A stretch of 64,000 bases of DNA from Catellatospora sp. TT07R-123 (GCF_018327705.1 NZ_BNEM01000001.1:1-64000), one strand, 5' to 3'; positions 16,706 through 25,556 are shown, counted from the stretch's first letter. Notes: a model not told the origin generated them from the letters alone. Translations and numbers: made by a program.

Positions 16706-16909
16706 TCAGGGATACGGACGGCCGTCCGGCCAGATCCAGGGCTGGATGCAGGGCGGCGGGGTCTGCTTCGCGCCGGGCTGCGGCGGCGGGCAGGGCTGGT
16801 CCTCGGTGTCGGCGTACGACGGCATCGCCCCCGCCGCCAGCGCGGTCGCCACCGCGAGCACCAGCCCGGCGAGCACCGCCGCGATCGCCTTACGCCGTCG
16901 TCCCGGCAT
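16706..16909 (-). CDS. Small Pro-rich secreted or membrane-anchored protein, unknown
   Basis: A 67-residue peptide. A basic start (MPGRRRKAIAAV) and a hydrophobic helix (about 10-28) end at a plausible signal-peptidase site (AGAMPSYA). A short Pro/Cys/Trp-rich mature part follows, CPPPQPGAKQTPPPC then IQPWIWPDGRPYP, with two cysteines. I chose the ATG at 16909 for its strong AGGAGGGG ribosome-binding site. No family is recognised. Confidence 0.6.
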   Translation of the reverse strand: MPGRRRKAIAAVLAGLVLAVATALAAGAMPSYADTEDQPCPPPQPGAKQTPPPCIQPWIWPDGRPYP

Positions 16910-17068
16910 CGCCCCTCCTCGAACCCCGAAACCGTCGTCGCGAGTATGTGCCCGCGCGGCCCGCGCCGCAGGCGTGCGGCGGTGCTCGAAGTGGCCATGT
17001 CCACTTGTGGCCATCCTTGGGTATCGTTCCATCGATCATCGGCGGACTGGGCAACGGAGCTGAGACGC

Positions 17069-18043
17069 ATGTTCGAGACGTTCGGGGTGTCCCGGCTCGC
17101 CGAATCCGCGTACCGGATGCTGCTGACCGCTCCCGGCCTGACCCGCGCGGACCTGGACCGCGCGCTGGACGCCGCCGCCGCGCCCGCGCTGGCCGAACTG
17201 GCCGAGCGCGGGCTCGTCACGGCCACGGCCGACGGGTCGCTGCGCGTCGAGCCGCCCGAACGGGCGATGGACCTGCTCATCGCCCGCGAGGAGGCCGCGA
17301 TCGAGGCGCGGCGGGCCGCGCTGGCAGGGCTGCGCGAGGGGGTCGGCGACATGGTCGCCGAGTTCGTCGGCGGGCGCAGCGAGGCCTTCGGCGACCTGCT
17401 GGAGCAGGTCACGGGCGACGACGCGGTGCGATCGCGGCTGTACCAGATCGCGACCGGCGCCCGGCGGGAGGTGTGGACGGTCAATCCGGGACCGGCGCCG
17501 TCGGCGCGGGCGATCGCGGCCAGCCGGGCGATGGACCAGGTCAGCCGGGCCCGTGGCGTACGCAGCCGGTCGGTGTTCGCGACCGAGGCGGCCACCGACG
17601 CGCCGATGCGGGCGTACCTGGCCGAGACGGTCGCCGCCGGGGACGAGGTGCGGCTGCACCCGGACCCGCCGCTGCTGCTGTTCATCGTGGACGGGGAGCT
17701 GGCCGTGCTGCCGGCCGACCTGGACCGGCCGGGCCGGTGCGCGCTGGTGCTCAAGAGCGCCGCCCTGGTCCAGCCGCTGATCATGCTGTACCAGCAGCTG
17801 TGGCGCTCGGCGCAGCCGTTGGAACCGGGCCGCGACTGGGAGTCCGACACCGAGCGGCTGCACCGGATCGTGGCGCTGCTCGGCGAGGGGCAGAAGGACG
17901 AGGCGATCGCGCGGCGGCTCGGGCTGTCGGTGCGTACGGTGCGGCGGCTCATCTCCTCGGCCGTGGAGGGGCTGGGGGCAGACAGCCGGTTCCAGGCCGG
18001 GGTGCACGCCGTACGCCGCGGCTGGGTGCCCGCAGCCGAGTGA
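17069..18043 (+). CDS. TrmB-like/LuxR-type transcriptional regulator
   Basis: The 324-residue protein begins with a winged-helix TrmB-like domain (AESAYRMLLTAPGLTRADL, then LAELAERGLVTATADGSLRVEPPERAMDLLI). Next come a helical linker and a PLD/TrmB-like ligand domain (about 115-250). It ends with a LuxR-type helix-turn-helix (about 273-315), including DEAIARRLGLSVRTVRRLISS. This two-HTH layout is a known actinobacterial regulator group that often neighbours small secreted or peptide genes. Its ligand is unknown. The ATG at 17069 follows a GGAG site. A small secreted protein gene lies immediately downstream on the same strand. Confidence 0.8.
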   Translation: MFETFGVSRLAESAYRMLLTAPGLTRADLDRALDAAAAPALAELAERGLVTATADGSLRVEPPERAMDLLIAREEAAIEARRAALAGLREGVGDMVAEFVGGRSEAFGDLLEQVTGDDAVRSRLYQIATGARREVWTVNPGPAPSARAIAASRAMDQVSRARGVRSRSVFATEAATDAPMRAYLAETVAAGDEVRLHPDPPLLLFIVDGELAVLPADLDRPGRCALVLKSAALVQPLIMLYQQLWRSAQPLEPGRDWESDTERLHRIVALLGEGQKDEAIARRLGLSVRTVRRLISSAVEGLGADSRFQAGVHAVRRGWVPAAE

Positions 18044-18152
18044 CGTGTTGGTGCCATCGCCGGTTTGTGCTGCGGCGCAGGCCTTACCGGCGCCCCGCGG
18101 CCGGGGCTAGCTTCGGTTCTCGCACCGATCTTCATCCTGACAGGAGAGACAC

Positions 18153-18503
18153 ATGCGGAACCTGACCCGCCTCGGCGCCGGGGTCGCCGCGACCCTGCTC
18201 GCCACCACCGCCGCGCTGGCCGCGGCCGCGCCGGCCAGTGCCCGGCTCAACCCGGCCGGGCTGCTGGACTGCGAGTCCGGCGGCAACTACCACTACACCT
18301 GCCACATCGAGGACGCGCTGCCGCTGAGCAACCAGGTGTGGAAGTACAACGGCTCGCACGTGCTCGCGTTCGACGGGCTCAACGGCGTGTACGGGGCCTG
18401 CGCGGCCAGCCTGCGGTTCTCGATCGGGGTGACCTACACCCGGTCCAACGGCACCGTGGTCAACACCGGCATGACCCTGAACTGCCGCTACGCCTGGGAG
18501 TGA
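18153..18503 (+). CDS. Small secreted protein of unknown function
   Basis: A 116-residue protein with a clear Sec signal peptide (MRNLTRLGAGVAATLLATTAALAAAAPASA, cleavage after about residue 30). The mature domain has four cysteines (CESGG, CHIE, GACAA and LNCRYAWE) that could form two disulfides. Its spacing and content suggest a small beta-rich extracellular protein. GACAGGAGAGAC just upstream of the ATG is a strong ribosome-binding site. It follows the TrmB/LuxR-like regulator by about 110 bases, so the regulator may control it; this is inference from position. Confidence 0.75.
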   Translation: MRNLTRLGAGVAATLLATTAALAAAAPASARLNPAGLLDCESGGNYHYTCHIEDALPLSNQVWKYNGSHVLAFDGLNGVYGACAASLRFSIGVTYTRSNGTVVNTGMTLNCRYAWE

Positions 18504-18569
18504 CCTCCGGGCCGGGTGGGGCGCGGGATTCGGCGGCGTCCGCGCGGCGCCGCTGGGTACCGTGGGACC

Positions 18570-19082
18570 GTGAACACGGGAAGCGGACCGGTGATCCGGC
18601 TGGCCGGCGCGGAGGTCGTCGACGCGCTCGGGCCGCTGTGGATCGCGCTGCACCAGCACCACCGCAGCGTCGCGCCCCACCTGGCCATGTACGACGACGA
18701 CCGGTCGTGGCGGCTGCGCCGCGAGCTGTACCGGCAGTGGATCACCGAGCCGGGCTCGTTCGTGCTGCTGGCCGAGCTCGGTGGTGAGCCGGTCGGGTAC
18801 GCGTTCGTGCACGTGTTCGACGGCCCCGACGACAGCTGGGTGTCCGGCGACCGCATCGCCGAGCTGGAGACCCTGTCGGTGGCGCCCGCACACCGGGGGC
18901 AGGGGCTGGGCACCCGGCTGCTGGACGGGGTCGACGTGCGGCTGGACGAGCTGGGCATCGGTGACCTGTACATCGGCGCGCTGGCCACGAACCTGGCCGC
19001 GCAGCGCGTGTACGAGCGCCGCGGCCTGCGCCCCCTGATGGTCAAGTACGCCCGGCTGGCCGCCTCGCCGCAACCGCGCTGA
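18570..19082 (+). CDS. GNAT-family N-acetyltransferase
   Basis: A 170-residue GNAT protein. IRLAGAEVVDALGPLW opens the fold, ETLSVAPAHRGQGLGTRLL is the acetyl-CoA-binding motif A (RGQGLG), and NLAAQRVYERRGLRPLM is motif B. I chose the GTG at 18570 because upstream residues are Arg/Gly-rich and unlike the family. The substrate is unknown. It converges on a second GNAT gene only 3 bases away. Confidence 0.82.
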   Translation: MNTGSGPVIRLAGAEVVDALGPLWIALHQHHRSVAPHLAMYDDDRSWRLRRELYRQWITEPGSFVLLAELGGEPVGYAFVHVFDGPDDSWVSGDRIAELETLSVAPAHRGQGLGTRLLDGVDVRLDELGIGDLYIGALATNLAAQRVYERRGLRPLMVKYARLAASPQPR

Positions 19083-19085
19083 GGC

Positions 19086-19682
19086 TCAGCCGGGCAGCTC
19101 GTCGCCCCGCACCCGGGCGTGCAGGTGCATGTCGTGGCGGCCGTCGGCGTGGACGGCGGCGCTGCGCATGGTGCCCTCCAGCGGGAACCCGGCCTTGACC
19201 GCGACCCGGCAGGAGGCGTGGTTGCGGGTCGAATGGTCCAGGTGCAGACGGTGGAAGCCGGCCTCGCCCAGCGCCCAGGCGCTCAGCGCCGCCAGCGCGC
19301 GGGTGGCCACCCCGGCGCCGCGCGCGGCGGGCAGCACCCAGTACCCGCAGCCGGCGTCGCCGTCGTCGAGGTTCAGCGAGCCCAGCGCGATGCGCCCCAG
19401 CACCTCGCCCCCGGCGCGGGTGACGGCCCAGCTCGCGCCGGTCTCCTGCGCCCACGCCTGCTCGTACTGGGCGAACCAGGCGCGCACGTCGTCCTCGGAC
19501 CGGGGCTGGCGGGTGTGCCAGGTCCGGATCGCGGGATCCTGGTACGCGGCGAGGAAGACCGGCACGTCGGCGGCCTCCCACGGGCGCAGCAGCAGCTCAC
19601 CCGGGCCCGGCAGCAGCGGTTGCGCGACAGCGCTCAGCGTGCCCGCGGGAATGGTCGGCGGCGTCGACAGGGTAGCCCTCAC
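19086..19682 (-). CDS. RimJ/RimL-like GNAT acetyltransferase
   Basis: A 198-residue GNAT of the RimJ/RimL type. ELLLRPWEAADVPVFLAAY opens it, GYWVLPAARGAGVATRAL is motif A, and HLDHSTRNHASCRVAVKAGFP carries the NxAS motif typical of protein N-terminal or small-molecule acetyltransferases. The most upstream reasonable start is the GTG at 19682. It converges with the preceding GNAT gene. The substrate is unknown. Confidence 0.82.
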   Translation of the reverse strand: MRATLSTPPTIPAGTLSAVAQPLLPGPGELLLRPWEAADVPVFLAAYQDPAIRTWHTRQPRSEDDVRAWFAQYEQAWAQETGASWAVTRAGGEVLGRIALGSLNLDDGDAGCGYWVLPAARGAGVATRALAALSAWALGEAGFHRLHLDHSTRNHASCRVAVKAGFPLEGTMRSAAVHADGRHDMHLHARVRGDELPG

Positions 19683-19729
19683 GGTTCATCCTCTCCCGGC
19701 TCCACCCGCCCCTGTCAAGATCAATGCCG

Positions 19730-19792
19730 CGAAGTTGCCGGGCGATCGGGGGGATGAGGGCCGTTCATTCCCCCGATCGCCCGGCGACTTCG
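19730..19792. repeat. Intergenic 63-bp palindromic element, copy 1
   Basis: A left arm (19730-19754) beginning CGAAGTTGCCGGGCGATCGG pairs with the right arm (19768-19792) ending CCCGATCGCCCGGCGACTTC-G, with about two mismatches over 25 bases. A second copy with the same core lies at 28363-28419. It sits 47 bases upstream of one minus-strand gene and after the 3' end of another. It may act as a bidirectional terminator or as a dispersed repeat. Confidence 0.75.
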
Positions 19793-19817
19793 CTGCTGGC
19801 GCGCTCCGAGGCGCGGG

Positions 19818-20711
19818 TCAGAGGGTGTGGAGGGTGGGGACGATGTGGCGGCCCAGGGACTCGATGTAGCCGACGGGGTCGGTGCCGTACGGCATCACGT
19901 GGACCTCGTCGATGCCGATCGCGGCGAAGTCGGCCATGCGGCGCAGGAAGTCCGCGCTGTCGGCCGCGTCCGGGGCCAGCCGGGCGGTCCAGGTGATGGT
20001 CTTGCGGATGCGGCCGTAGTCGGCGCCCTCGCGGTCGCAGTGGGCGGCCAGCACGTCGAGCTTGCCCTTGATCAGGTCGGGTCCGGCCTGCGGACCGGCG
20101 AACAGGTTGCAGGCGTCGGCGTACTTCGCGACCAGGCGCAGGGTCTTCTTCTCCCCCATCCCGCCGATCATGATGGGCGGGTGCGGGCGCGACACCGGCT
20201 GCGGCGAGTTGATCGTCTCGGCGAGCCGGTAGTGGCGGCCCTCGAACGGGCCGGTCTCGTCGCTCCACATCTGGCGCACGACGCGCAGCGTCTCCTCCAG
20301 CCGCTCGAACCGCTCCGACAGCGCCGGGAACGGCACCCCGTAGGCGGCGTGCTCGCGGTCGTACCAGGCGGCGCCGATGCCGAGCACGGCCCGGCCGCCC
20401 GACAGCACGTCCAGCGTCGTCACGATCTTGGCGAGCAGGCCCGGATGCCGGTACGTGACCCCGGTGACCAGCAGTTGCAGCTCCACGGTGCTGGTCTGCC
20501 CGGCGAGGAACCCGAGCGTGGTGTAGCCCTCCAGCATCGGGGCGTCGGGCTCGCCCAGGCCCATGCCCTCCATCTGCAGGTAGTGGTCCATGACCGACAC
20601 GTTGTCCAGCCCGGCCGCCTCGGCGGCCTGCCCGGCCTGGGCCAGGGTCGGCCCGATCGCCGCGGTGCCGCCCGGGAAGGCGAAGTTGACAATGTGTACG
20701 CCGATTCGCAT
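19818..20711 (-). CDS. LLM-class F420-dependent oxidoreductase
   Basis: A 297-residue luciferase-like protein. MRIGVHIVNFAFPGG opens it, SVMDHYLQM and LLVTGVTYRHPGLLAKIVTTLDVLSGGRAVLGIGAAWYD form the core, and ERLEETLRVVRQMW follows. HPPIMIGGMGEKKTLRLVAKYADACN is typical of F420-dependent LLM enzymes. The reaction is unknown. The ATG at 20711 fits the family start. It follows the PRPP-synthetase-like and hypothetical genes on the same strand. Confidence 0.87.
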   Translation of the reverse strand: MRIGVHIVNFAFPGGTAAIGPTLAQAGQAAEAAGLDNVSVMDHYLQMEGMGLGEPDAPMLEGYTTLGFLAGQTSTVELQLLVTGVTYRHPGLLAKIVTTLDVLSGGRAVLGIGAAWYDREHAAYGVPFPALSERFERLEETLRVVRQMWSDETGPFEGRHYRLAETINSPQPVSRPHPPIMIGGMGEKKTLRLVAKYADACNLFAGPQAGPDLIKGKLDVLAAHCDREGADYGRIRKTITWTARLAPDAADSADFLRRMADFAAIGIDEVHVMPYGTDPVGYIESLGRHIVPTLHTL

Positions 20712-20817
20712 CCGAAGTCCCCCTGTGTGCCGCCGTGTCGCGTGTGGAACCGCCGACGACACCGTACCCGCAGCGATACTGCGACGAGGCCAGATGCGGC
20801 CCGCGCCGCCGCGGCCG

Positions 20818-21315
20818 TCAGATGCGGTACTGCGGGGCGTCGGGGTCGTCCGGGTACGGCCGGCTGAGCCAGGCGTCGGTGAATGGCCTGCCCGGCCCGT
20901 CCCAGCGGTAGAGGCACAGCTCCGCACCGACCCGGACGATCTGCGTGCGCTCGGACACCTCATGGCCGTCGGACCGCAGGCATGCGACGACCTCCTCGGC
21001 CGTCCACTCGAACACGTCGACGCCCGCGAACACGACCGGTTCGTGGGCGGCAAGCCCTTCGCGTCCGGCGCGGTAGAAGACCGTGCGTCGGCTGACGGCG
21101 AACGTGTCGGCCAGCCGGTCGGGGCCGCCGCCCGCCTGCACGCTGACGCCGTCCAGGTGCCAGCCGAAGGACCAGGTCAGCCCGCATCCCCAGGTGCGGT
21201 GCAGCCGCGTGCGCCGCTCGACCAGGTCGCACACCTCGGCGCCGGTCAGTCCGTAGGTGAGGTCGGGGAAGCCGTCGATCCTGACGCCATGGCCCGCAAC
21301 GAGCTCGACTGCCAC
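20818..21315 (-). CDS. Conserved-looking hypothetical protein
   Basis: A 165-residue soluble protein that I do not recognise. Visible features include a Trp-rich central segment (WGCGLTWSFGWHLDGVSV) and a predicted mixed alpha/beta fold with VFYRAGREGLAAHEPVVFAGVDVFEWTAEE. The C-terminus contains LSRPYPDDPDAPQYRI. It lacks a signal peptide. It starts 8 bases after the prs-like stop, so it is probably co-transcribed with that gene. Confidence 0.65.
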   Translation of the reverse strand: MAVELVAGHGVRIDGFPDLTYGLTGAEVCDLVERRTRLHRTWGCGLTWSFGWHLDGVSVQAGGGPDRLADTFAVSRRTVFYRAGREGLAAHEPVVFAGVDVFEWTAEEVVACLRSDGHEVSERTQIVRVGAELCLYRWDGPGRPFTDAWLSRPYPDDPDAPQYRI

Positions 21316-21322
21316 GGCGGCC

Positions 21323-22270
21323 TCAGGCGAACAGGGCGCTGACCGACTCGCCGTTGTGGATGCGCCGCATCGCCTCGGCCAGCGCCGGGGCGATCGACAG
21401 CACCTTCAGCTTCGGCACGCGCTTGTCGGCGGCGATCGGCACCGAGTTCGTGCACACGATCTCCAGCACCCCGGGCTGCCCGCTGAGCCGCTCCAGCGCG
21501 TCGCTGGAGAACAGCCCGTGCGTGCACGCGAGCCGGATCGACCGCACGTCCAGCGCGCGCAGGTGCTCCATCAGCTCGATCACGGTGCTGCCCTTGGCGA
21601 TCTCGTCGTCCAGCACGATCACGTGCTTGCCCGCGACGTCGCCGATGATCGCGCTGATCTGCACCCGGTCGTCGCTGTAGCGCTGCTTGGCCCCCGCCGC
21701 CACCGGTGTGCCCAGCAGCCGGGCGAACGCGGCCGCCTCCTTGGCGTTGCCCAGGTCGGGCGAGACCACGACGGTGTCGGTCAGGTCGTACTGGCCGAAG
21801 TGGGTGGCCAGCTCCCGCAGGGCGTGCAGGTGGTCGACCGGCATGCTGAAGAACCCGTGCACCTGCGGCGAGTGCAGGGTCAGCGCCAGCACCCGGTCGG
21901 CGCCGGCCTGCTTGAGCAGGTCGGCGACCAGGCGGCCGCCGATGGAGATGCGCGGGGCGTCCTTCTTGTCCGAACGGGCGTACGCGTAGTGCGGCATCAC
22001 CACCGTGATCCGCCCCGCCGAGGCGCCCCGGGCCGCGTCGAGCATCAGCAGCAGCTCGACCAGGTGCTCCTGCACCGGCGGGACCAGCGGCTGCACCAGG
22101 TAGACGTCACGTTCGCGGCAGTTGGCGCCCAGCTGCACCTCAAGGCAGTCGTTGGCGAACCGCGAGACGCGTACGGGATGCAGCGGCACCCCGAGATGGG
22201 CGCAGATCTCCGCCGCGAGTTCGGGGTGAGCACTGCCACTGAAGACCGCGATGTCCCGCACAAGTGGCAT
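21323..22270 (-). CDS. prs: Ribose-phosphate pyrophosphokinase (PRPP synthetase) homologue
   Basis: The 315-residue protein matches the Prs fold: FSGSAHPELA, RFANDCLEVQLGANCRERDVYLVQ, MPHYAYARSDKKDAPRISIGGRLVADLL, and the ATP/Mg segment LHSPQVHGFF. The PRPP-binding loop reads VIVLDDEIAKGST rather than the usual VVVDDIxDTGGT, so it belongs to a divergent subgroup. It would make 5-phosphoribosyl diphosphate from ribose 5-phosphate and ATP. A true housekeeping prs may lie elsewhere. No clear Shine-Dalgarno precedes the ATG. Transcription is divergent from the M1 peptidase. Confidence 0.8.
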   Translation of the reverse strand: MPLVRDIAVFSGSAHPELAAEICAHLGVPLHPVRVSRFANDCLEVQLGANCRERDVYLVQPLVPPVQEHLVELLLMLDAARGASAGRITVVMPHYAYARSDKKDAPRISIGGRLVADLLKQAGADRVLALTLHSPQVHGFFSMPVDHLHALRELATHFGQYDLTDTVVVSPDLGNAKEAAAFARLLGTPVAAGAKQRYSDDRVQISAIIGDVAGKHVIVLDDEIAKGSTVIELMEHLRALDVRSIRLACTHGLFSSDALERLSGQPGVLEIVCTNSVPIAADKRVPKLKVLSIAPALAEAMRRIHNGESVSALFA

Positions 22271-22435
22271 GGTAAATGATCGACAGTCGGGACCGGCCGG
22301 TAGGCTTGGCCGCGTACCCCGGCCGGGGCGCCGGGACGGCGCGAGCCGCTCGCAAGATCCGGCGGGTCGTGGCGGACTGGGCTATGTGCCCCACTTTGTC
22401 CGGTTACCGTGGTGTCAGGACACGGGAGGGGCGCG

Positions 22436-23869
22436 GTGGCGATGCGTAGGTGGGCGGCGATGGCGGCGGCGGTTGCCCTGCTCGGTGCCGGGGGCTGCGC
22501 CCCGGCGGCACGCAGGCCGCTGTTCAGCACCGATCCGCGCCTGGCGCCGCCCGAGACCACCACGTTCGACCCGGCCGGGGTCGGCGACCCGTATCTGCCC
22601 ACCGCGGGCAACGGCGGCTACGACGTCGCCAACTACGACCTGAAGCTGCGCTACGCCCCGGCCACCGGCCGCCTCGACGGCACCGCGGCGATCACGGCCA
22701 CCACCGCCCGCGCCCTCACCGAGTTCCACCTCGACCTGCACGGCCTGACCGTGACGGCGGTCGACGTCGACGGCGCCCCCGCCGTCACCAGCCGCGACGG
22801 CGACGAGCTCATCGTCACCCCGGCCACTCCGCTCGCCGCCGACCAGCTGTTCGTCACCACGGTCGCGTACGGTGGCGTGCCCACCCCGCTGGAGGACCGC
22901 GACCTGGGCACCGGCGGCTTCTTCCGCACCGCCGACGGCGCCGTGGCCGTCGGCGAACCCGCCTCGGCCAGCACCTGGTTCCCCGTCAACGACCACCCCC
23001 GCGACAAGGCCCGCTACACCATCGACGTGACCGTGCCGACCGGCCTGACCGCCGTCAGCAACGGGGTGCCGTCCGGGCAGGCCACCGAGGGCACCTGGAC
23101 CAGCTGGCGGTGGGAGGTCACCGCCCCCATGGCCCCGTACCTGGCGATGCTGGCCATCGGGAAGTTCCGCGTGGTGAGCGGCGAGTACGAGGGCAAGCCC
23201 GTGTTCACCGCCGTGGCCGACAGCGTGCGCGGCGGCGACGCCGACACCGCCCTGGCCCGCACCCCGGAGATCGCCACGTTCCTGGCGCAGTGGTTCGGGC
23301 CGTACCCGTTCGACTCCTACGGCGGCGTCGTCGTCGACGACCAGCGCGTCGACGAGGCCCTGGAGAACCAGACCCGGCCCATCTACCCCGCCGACACGTT
23401 CCGGCGCGGCCCCGACACCGTCACCATCGCCCACGAACTGGCCCACCAGTGGTTCGGCGACAGCGTGTCGCTGACCCAGTGGAGCGACATCTGGCTCAAC
23501 GAGGGCTTCGCCACGTACGCGGAGTGGATGTGGGGCGAGCACGAGGGCGGCCCCACCGTGCGCGAGCGCTTCGACCGGCTCTACCGCGACCCCGACAACC
23601 GCATCTGGACGGTGCCGCCCGGCGCCCCGGGCCGCGAGGACATGTTCTCCCGCAGCGTCTACCAGCGCGGCGCGATGACGCTTCAGGCACTGCGCGACCA
23701 CGTCGGCGACGACGCGTTCTTCACCATCCTGCGTACCTGGGCCAAGCAGCACCGCGACGGCAACGCCACCACCGGCGACTTCACCGCGCTGGCCGAGAAG
23801 GTCGCGGGCGAGCCGCTGTCCGGGTTCTTCGACGCGTGGCTCTACCAGACCGGCCGCCCGCAGCGGTGA
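22436..23869 (+). CDS. M1-family metallopeptidase lipoprotein
   Basis: A 477-residue secreted lipoprotein. The lipobox-like LLGAGGC gives a lipidated Cys near residue 21. An N-terminal beta-domain (about 50-240) contains RDKARYTIDVTVP. The M1 gluzincin core is HELAHQWFGD (His333, Glu334, His337), with WLNEGFATYAEWMWGE (third ligand Glu356), and a helical C-terminal part ends SGFFDAWLYQTGRPQR. The GAMEN loop is replaced by a GGVVVDDQRVDEALENQ segment. It is probably a membrane-anchored aminopeptidase. The GTG at 22436 best fits the GGGAGGGG site, while the ATG at 22442 is an alternative. It ends one base before the convergent exonuclease stop. Confidence 0.85.
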   Translation: MAMRRWAAMAAAVALLGAGGCAPAARRPLFSTDPRLAPPETTTFDPAGVGDPYLPTAGNGGYDVANYDLKLRYAPATGRLDGTAAITATTARALTEFHLDLHGLTVTAVDVDGAPAVTSRDGDELIVTPATPLAADQLFVTTVAYGGVPTPLEDRDLGTGGFFRTADGAVAVGEPASASTWFPVNDHPRDKARYTIDVTVPTGLTAVSNGVPSGQATEGTWTSWRWEVTAPMAPYLAMLAIGKFRVVSGEYEGKPVFTAVADSVRGGDADTALARTPEIATFLAQWFGPYPFDSYGGVVVDDQRVDEALENQTRPIYPADTFRRGPDTVTIAHELAHQWFGDSVSLTQWSDIWLNEGFATYAEWMWGEHEGGPTVRERFDRLYRDPDNRIWTVPPGAPGREDMFSRSVYQRGAMTLQALRDHVGDDAFFTILRTWAKQHRDGNATTGDFTALAEKVAGEPLSGFFDAWLYQTGRPQR

Positions 23870-23870
23870 A

Positions 23871-25244
23871 TCAGCCCAGCGGGTCGCTGGAGCGGCTCCC
23901 GTCACCGGGGCTGACCTGCCCCGTCCAGGACCGGCCGTCCCAGTACCGGTAGTAGTGGCGGCCCGTCGGGTCGGTGTACCAGCCCGCGGGTGCGACCGGC
24001 GCGGGCAGCAGCTCCGCCTGCGGCCGCTGCTGCGGGGCGGGCAGCAACCGGTCCAGCTCGTCCACCGGCGTCTCGGACAGGCCGAGCTCCCGGGCGCGGC
24101 GCACCCGGGCGTCGTCGGTGTCCGACTCGGCGACCACCACCGTGGCCAGGCTCCGGGTCAGGTTGACGGCCAGCCGGTAGCCCGCCTCGCCGAGCCGGCG
24201 GCGCACCTGCGCGGGCACCGCCGGGCTGCACCACACCCGCGGCCCGACCGCCCGGCCCGGCTCGGCGACCGCGGTGACCAGGTCGGCGAAGTAGTCGGGC
24301 AGGTCCAGCAACCGGGCCACCGTCACCAGCTGCCGCTGCTGCTCGGCGCTGAGCTCCGGCTGCGCCGCGGCAGCGTCGCGCAGCCCGTCCAGGAAGCGGT
24401 GGTGCAGGGCCGCGACCTGGGCCGCCCCCATCCCGGCCCGGCCGGCCAGGCGGCCCAGGTGGCGGGTCTTGCGGCCGGTGAGCCTCCCGTCGACCAGGGC
24501 GTCGGCGAGCGCGTCCAGGTACGGCTGCGCCCCGACCGGGTCGTGGTCGGCCATCGAGTACGGCAGCTTCGTCAGCAGCGAGCGCATCCACCCGTCGGCG
24601 CCCTTGCGCAGGTTCGTGACCCGGGTGCGGGGCGTGGCCCCGGTGCGCTGCCGGGGCAGCACCGCCGCGGGCACCGGGTAGGTGATCTCCGGTGACTGGG
24701 CGAGCAGCCGCGGCAGCAGCATGGCGGTGGCCCGCACGTCGCCCAGCGCCGTATGCGCGTCGTACAGGGTGATGCCGGAGATCTCGCAGCAGGTCGACAG
24801 CTTGTAGTTGGGGCTGGCCAGCACCGCGCGGGCCAGCCGCAGCGTGCACAGCGCCGGGATGACCGGGGTCGCCACCCGGGCGCGGGCGAACTCGTACGCC
24901 AGGAACCGCTCCTCGAACGGGGCGTGGTGGGCCACCACGACCGCGCCGTCGAGCCGGGCCAGGATCTCCGGCGCCATCTGTGCGAACGTCGGCGCGCCGA
25001 GCAGCATGTCGGCCGAGATGTGGTGCAGGTACGTCGGGCCCGGGTCGCGGCCGGGATCGATGAGGGTGGCCCACTCGTCGACGACGGCGCCGTCCTCGAC
25101 CCGGGCCATGGCGATCTCGACGATGCGGTCGTCGTCGGCCAGGCCGGTGGTCTCCAGGTCGATCACGACGAAGGTGCGTGGGAGCCGGTGGCCGTCGGGA
25201 TCGGTGGTGCCGTAACCGAACAGCGCAGGTGCCTGACCGTACAT
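23871..25244 (-). CDS. DEDDh 3'-5' exonuclease fused to a DUF2510 module
   Basis: A 457-residue protein. An N-terminal DnaQ-like exonuclease domain (about 24-195) contains the DEDDh signature: VVIDLETTG (Asp29, Glu31), AHHAPFEERF and HTALGDVRAT. A helical middle follows. A BRCT-like region (about 330-395) contains VWCSPAVPAQVRRRLGEAGYRLAVNLTRS. The C-terminus carries a DUF2510 module (about 418-445) with PAGWYTDPTGRHYYRYWDGRSWT. DUF2510 usually occurs in membrane proteins, so the combination is unusual. A role in DNA repair or turnover is inferred. It converges with the M1 peptidase gene. Confidence 0.82.
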   Translation of the reverse strand: MYGQAPALFGYGTTDPDGHRLPRTFVVIDLETTGLADDDRIVEIAMARVEDGAVVDEWATLIDPGRDPGPTYLHHISADMLLGAPTFAQMAPEILARLDGAVVVAHHAPFEERFLAYEFARARVATPVIPALCTLRLARAVLASPNYKLSTCCEISGITLYDAHTALGDVRATAMLLPRLLAQSPEITYPVPAAVLPRQRTGATPRTRVTNLRKGADGWMRSLLTKLPYSMADHDPVGAQPYLDALADALVDGRLTGRKTRHLGRLAGRAGMGAAQVAALHHRFLDGLRDAAAAQPELSAEQQRQLVTVARLLDLPDYFADLVTAVAEPGRAVGPRVWCSPAVPAQVRRRLGEAGYRLAVNLTRSLATVVVAESDTDDARVRRARELGLSETPVDELDRLLPAPQQRPQAELLPAPVAPAGWYTDPTGRHYYRYWDGRSWTGQVSPGDGSRSSDPLG

Positions 25245-25325
25245 GGATCAAAGTCTGCGACGACGGTACGACACGTCGACATCGGACGGTCGGCCGGTGT
25301 TGCGATCAAGGACGTGACGTCGGGG

Positions 25326-25556
25326 TCAGCCCTCGGCGCGGGCGCCCTCCCGGGTGCGCTGCGGGTCGATCTCGCGCTGCGGGAACCGGCGCAGGTACTC
25401 CCGCTCCAGCTCCCGGGAGCGCTCGGTGTGCATGTGCAGCGCGTCGTCGGAGCCGTGGCGCAGCGTCTGCACCCGGGTGCGGCCCAGGCTCTCCAGCTCG
25501 CGCAGCAGATCCTCGTCGGCCAGTTCGTCGGCCGGGATGCCTTCGATGAGCTCCAT
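25326..25556 (-). CDS. DUF6158 family protein
   Basis: A 76-residue protein. ADELADEDLLRELESLGRTR, HGSDDALHMHTERSRELEREYLRRFP and a polar DPQRTREGAR end are characteristic of the small actinobacterial DUF6158 family. It is probably cytosolic and helical, with an unknown function. It is on the same strand as the downstream exonuclease (82 bases away). Confidence 0.75.
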   Translation of the reverse strand: MELIEGIPADELADEDLLRELESLGRTRVQTLRHGSDDALHMHTERSRELEREYLRRFPQREIDPQRTREGARAEG

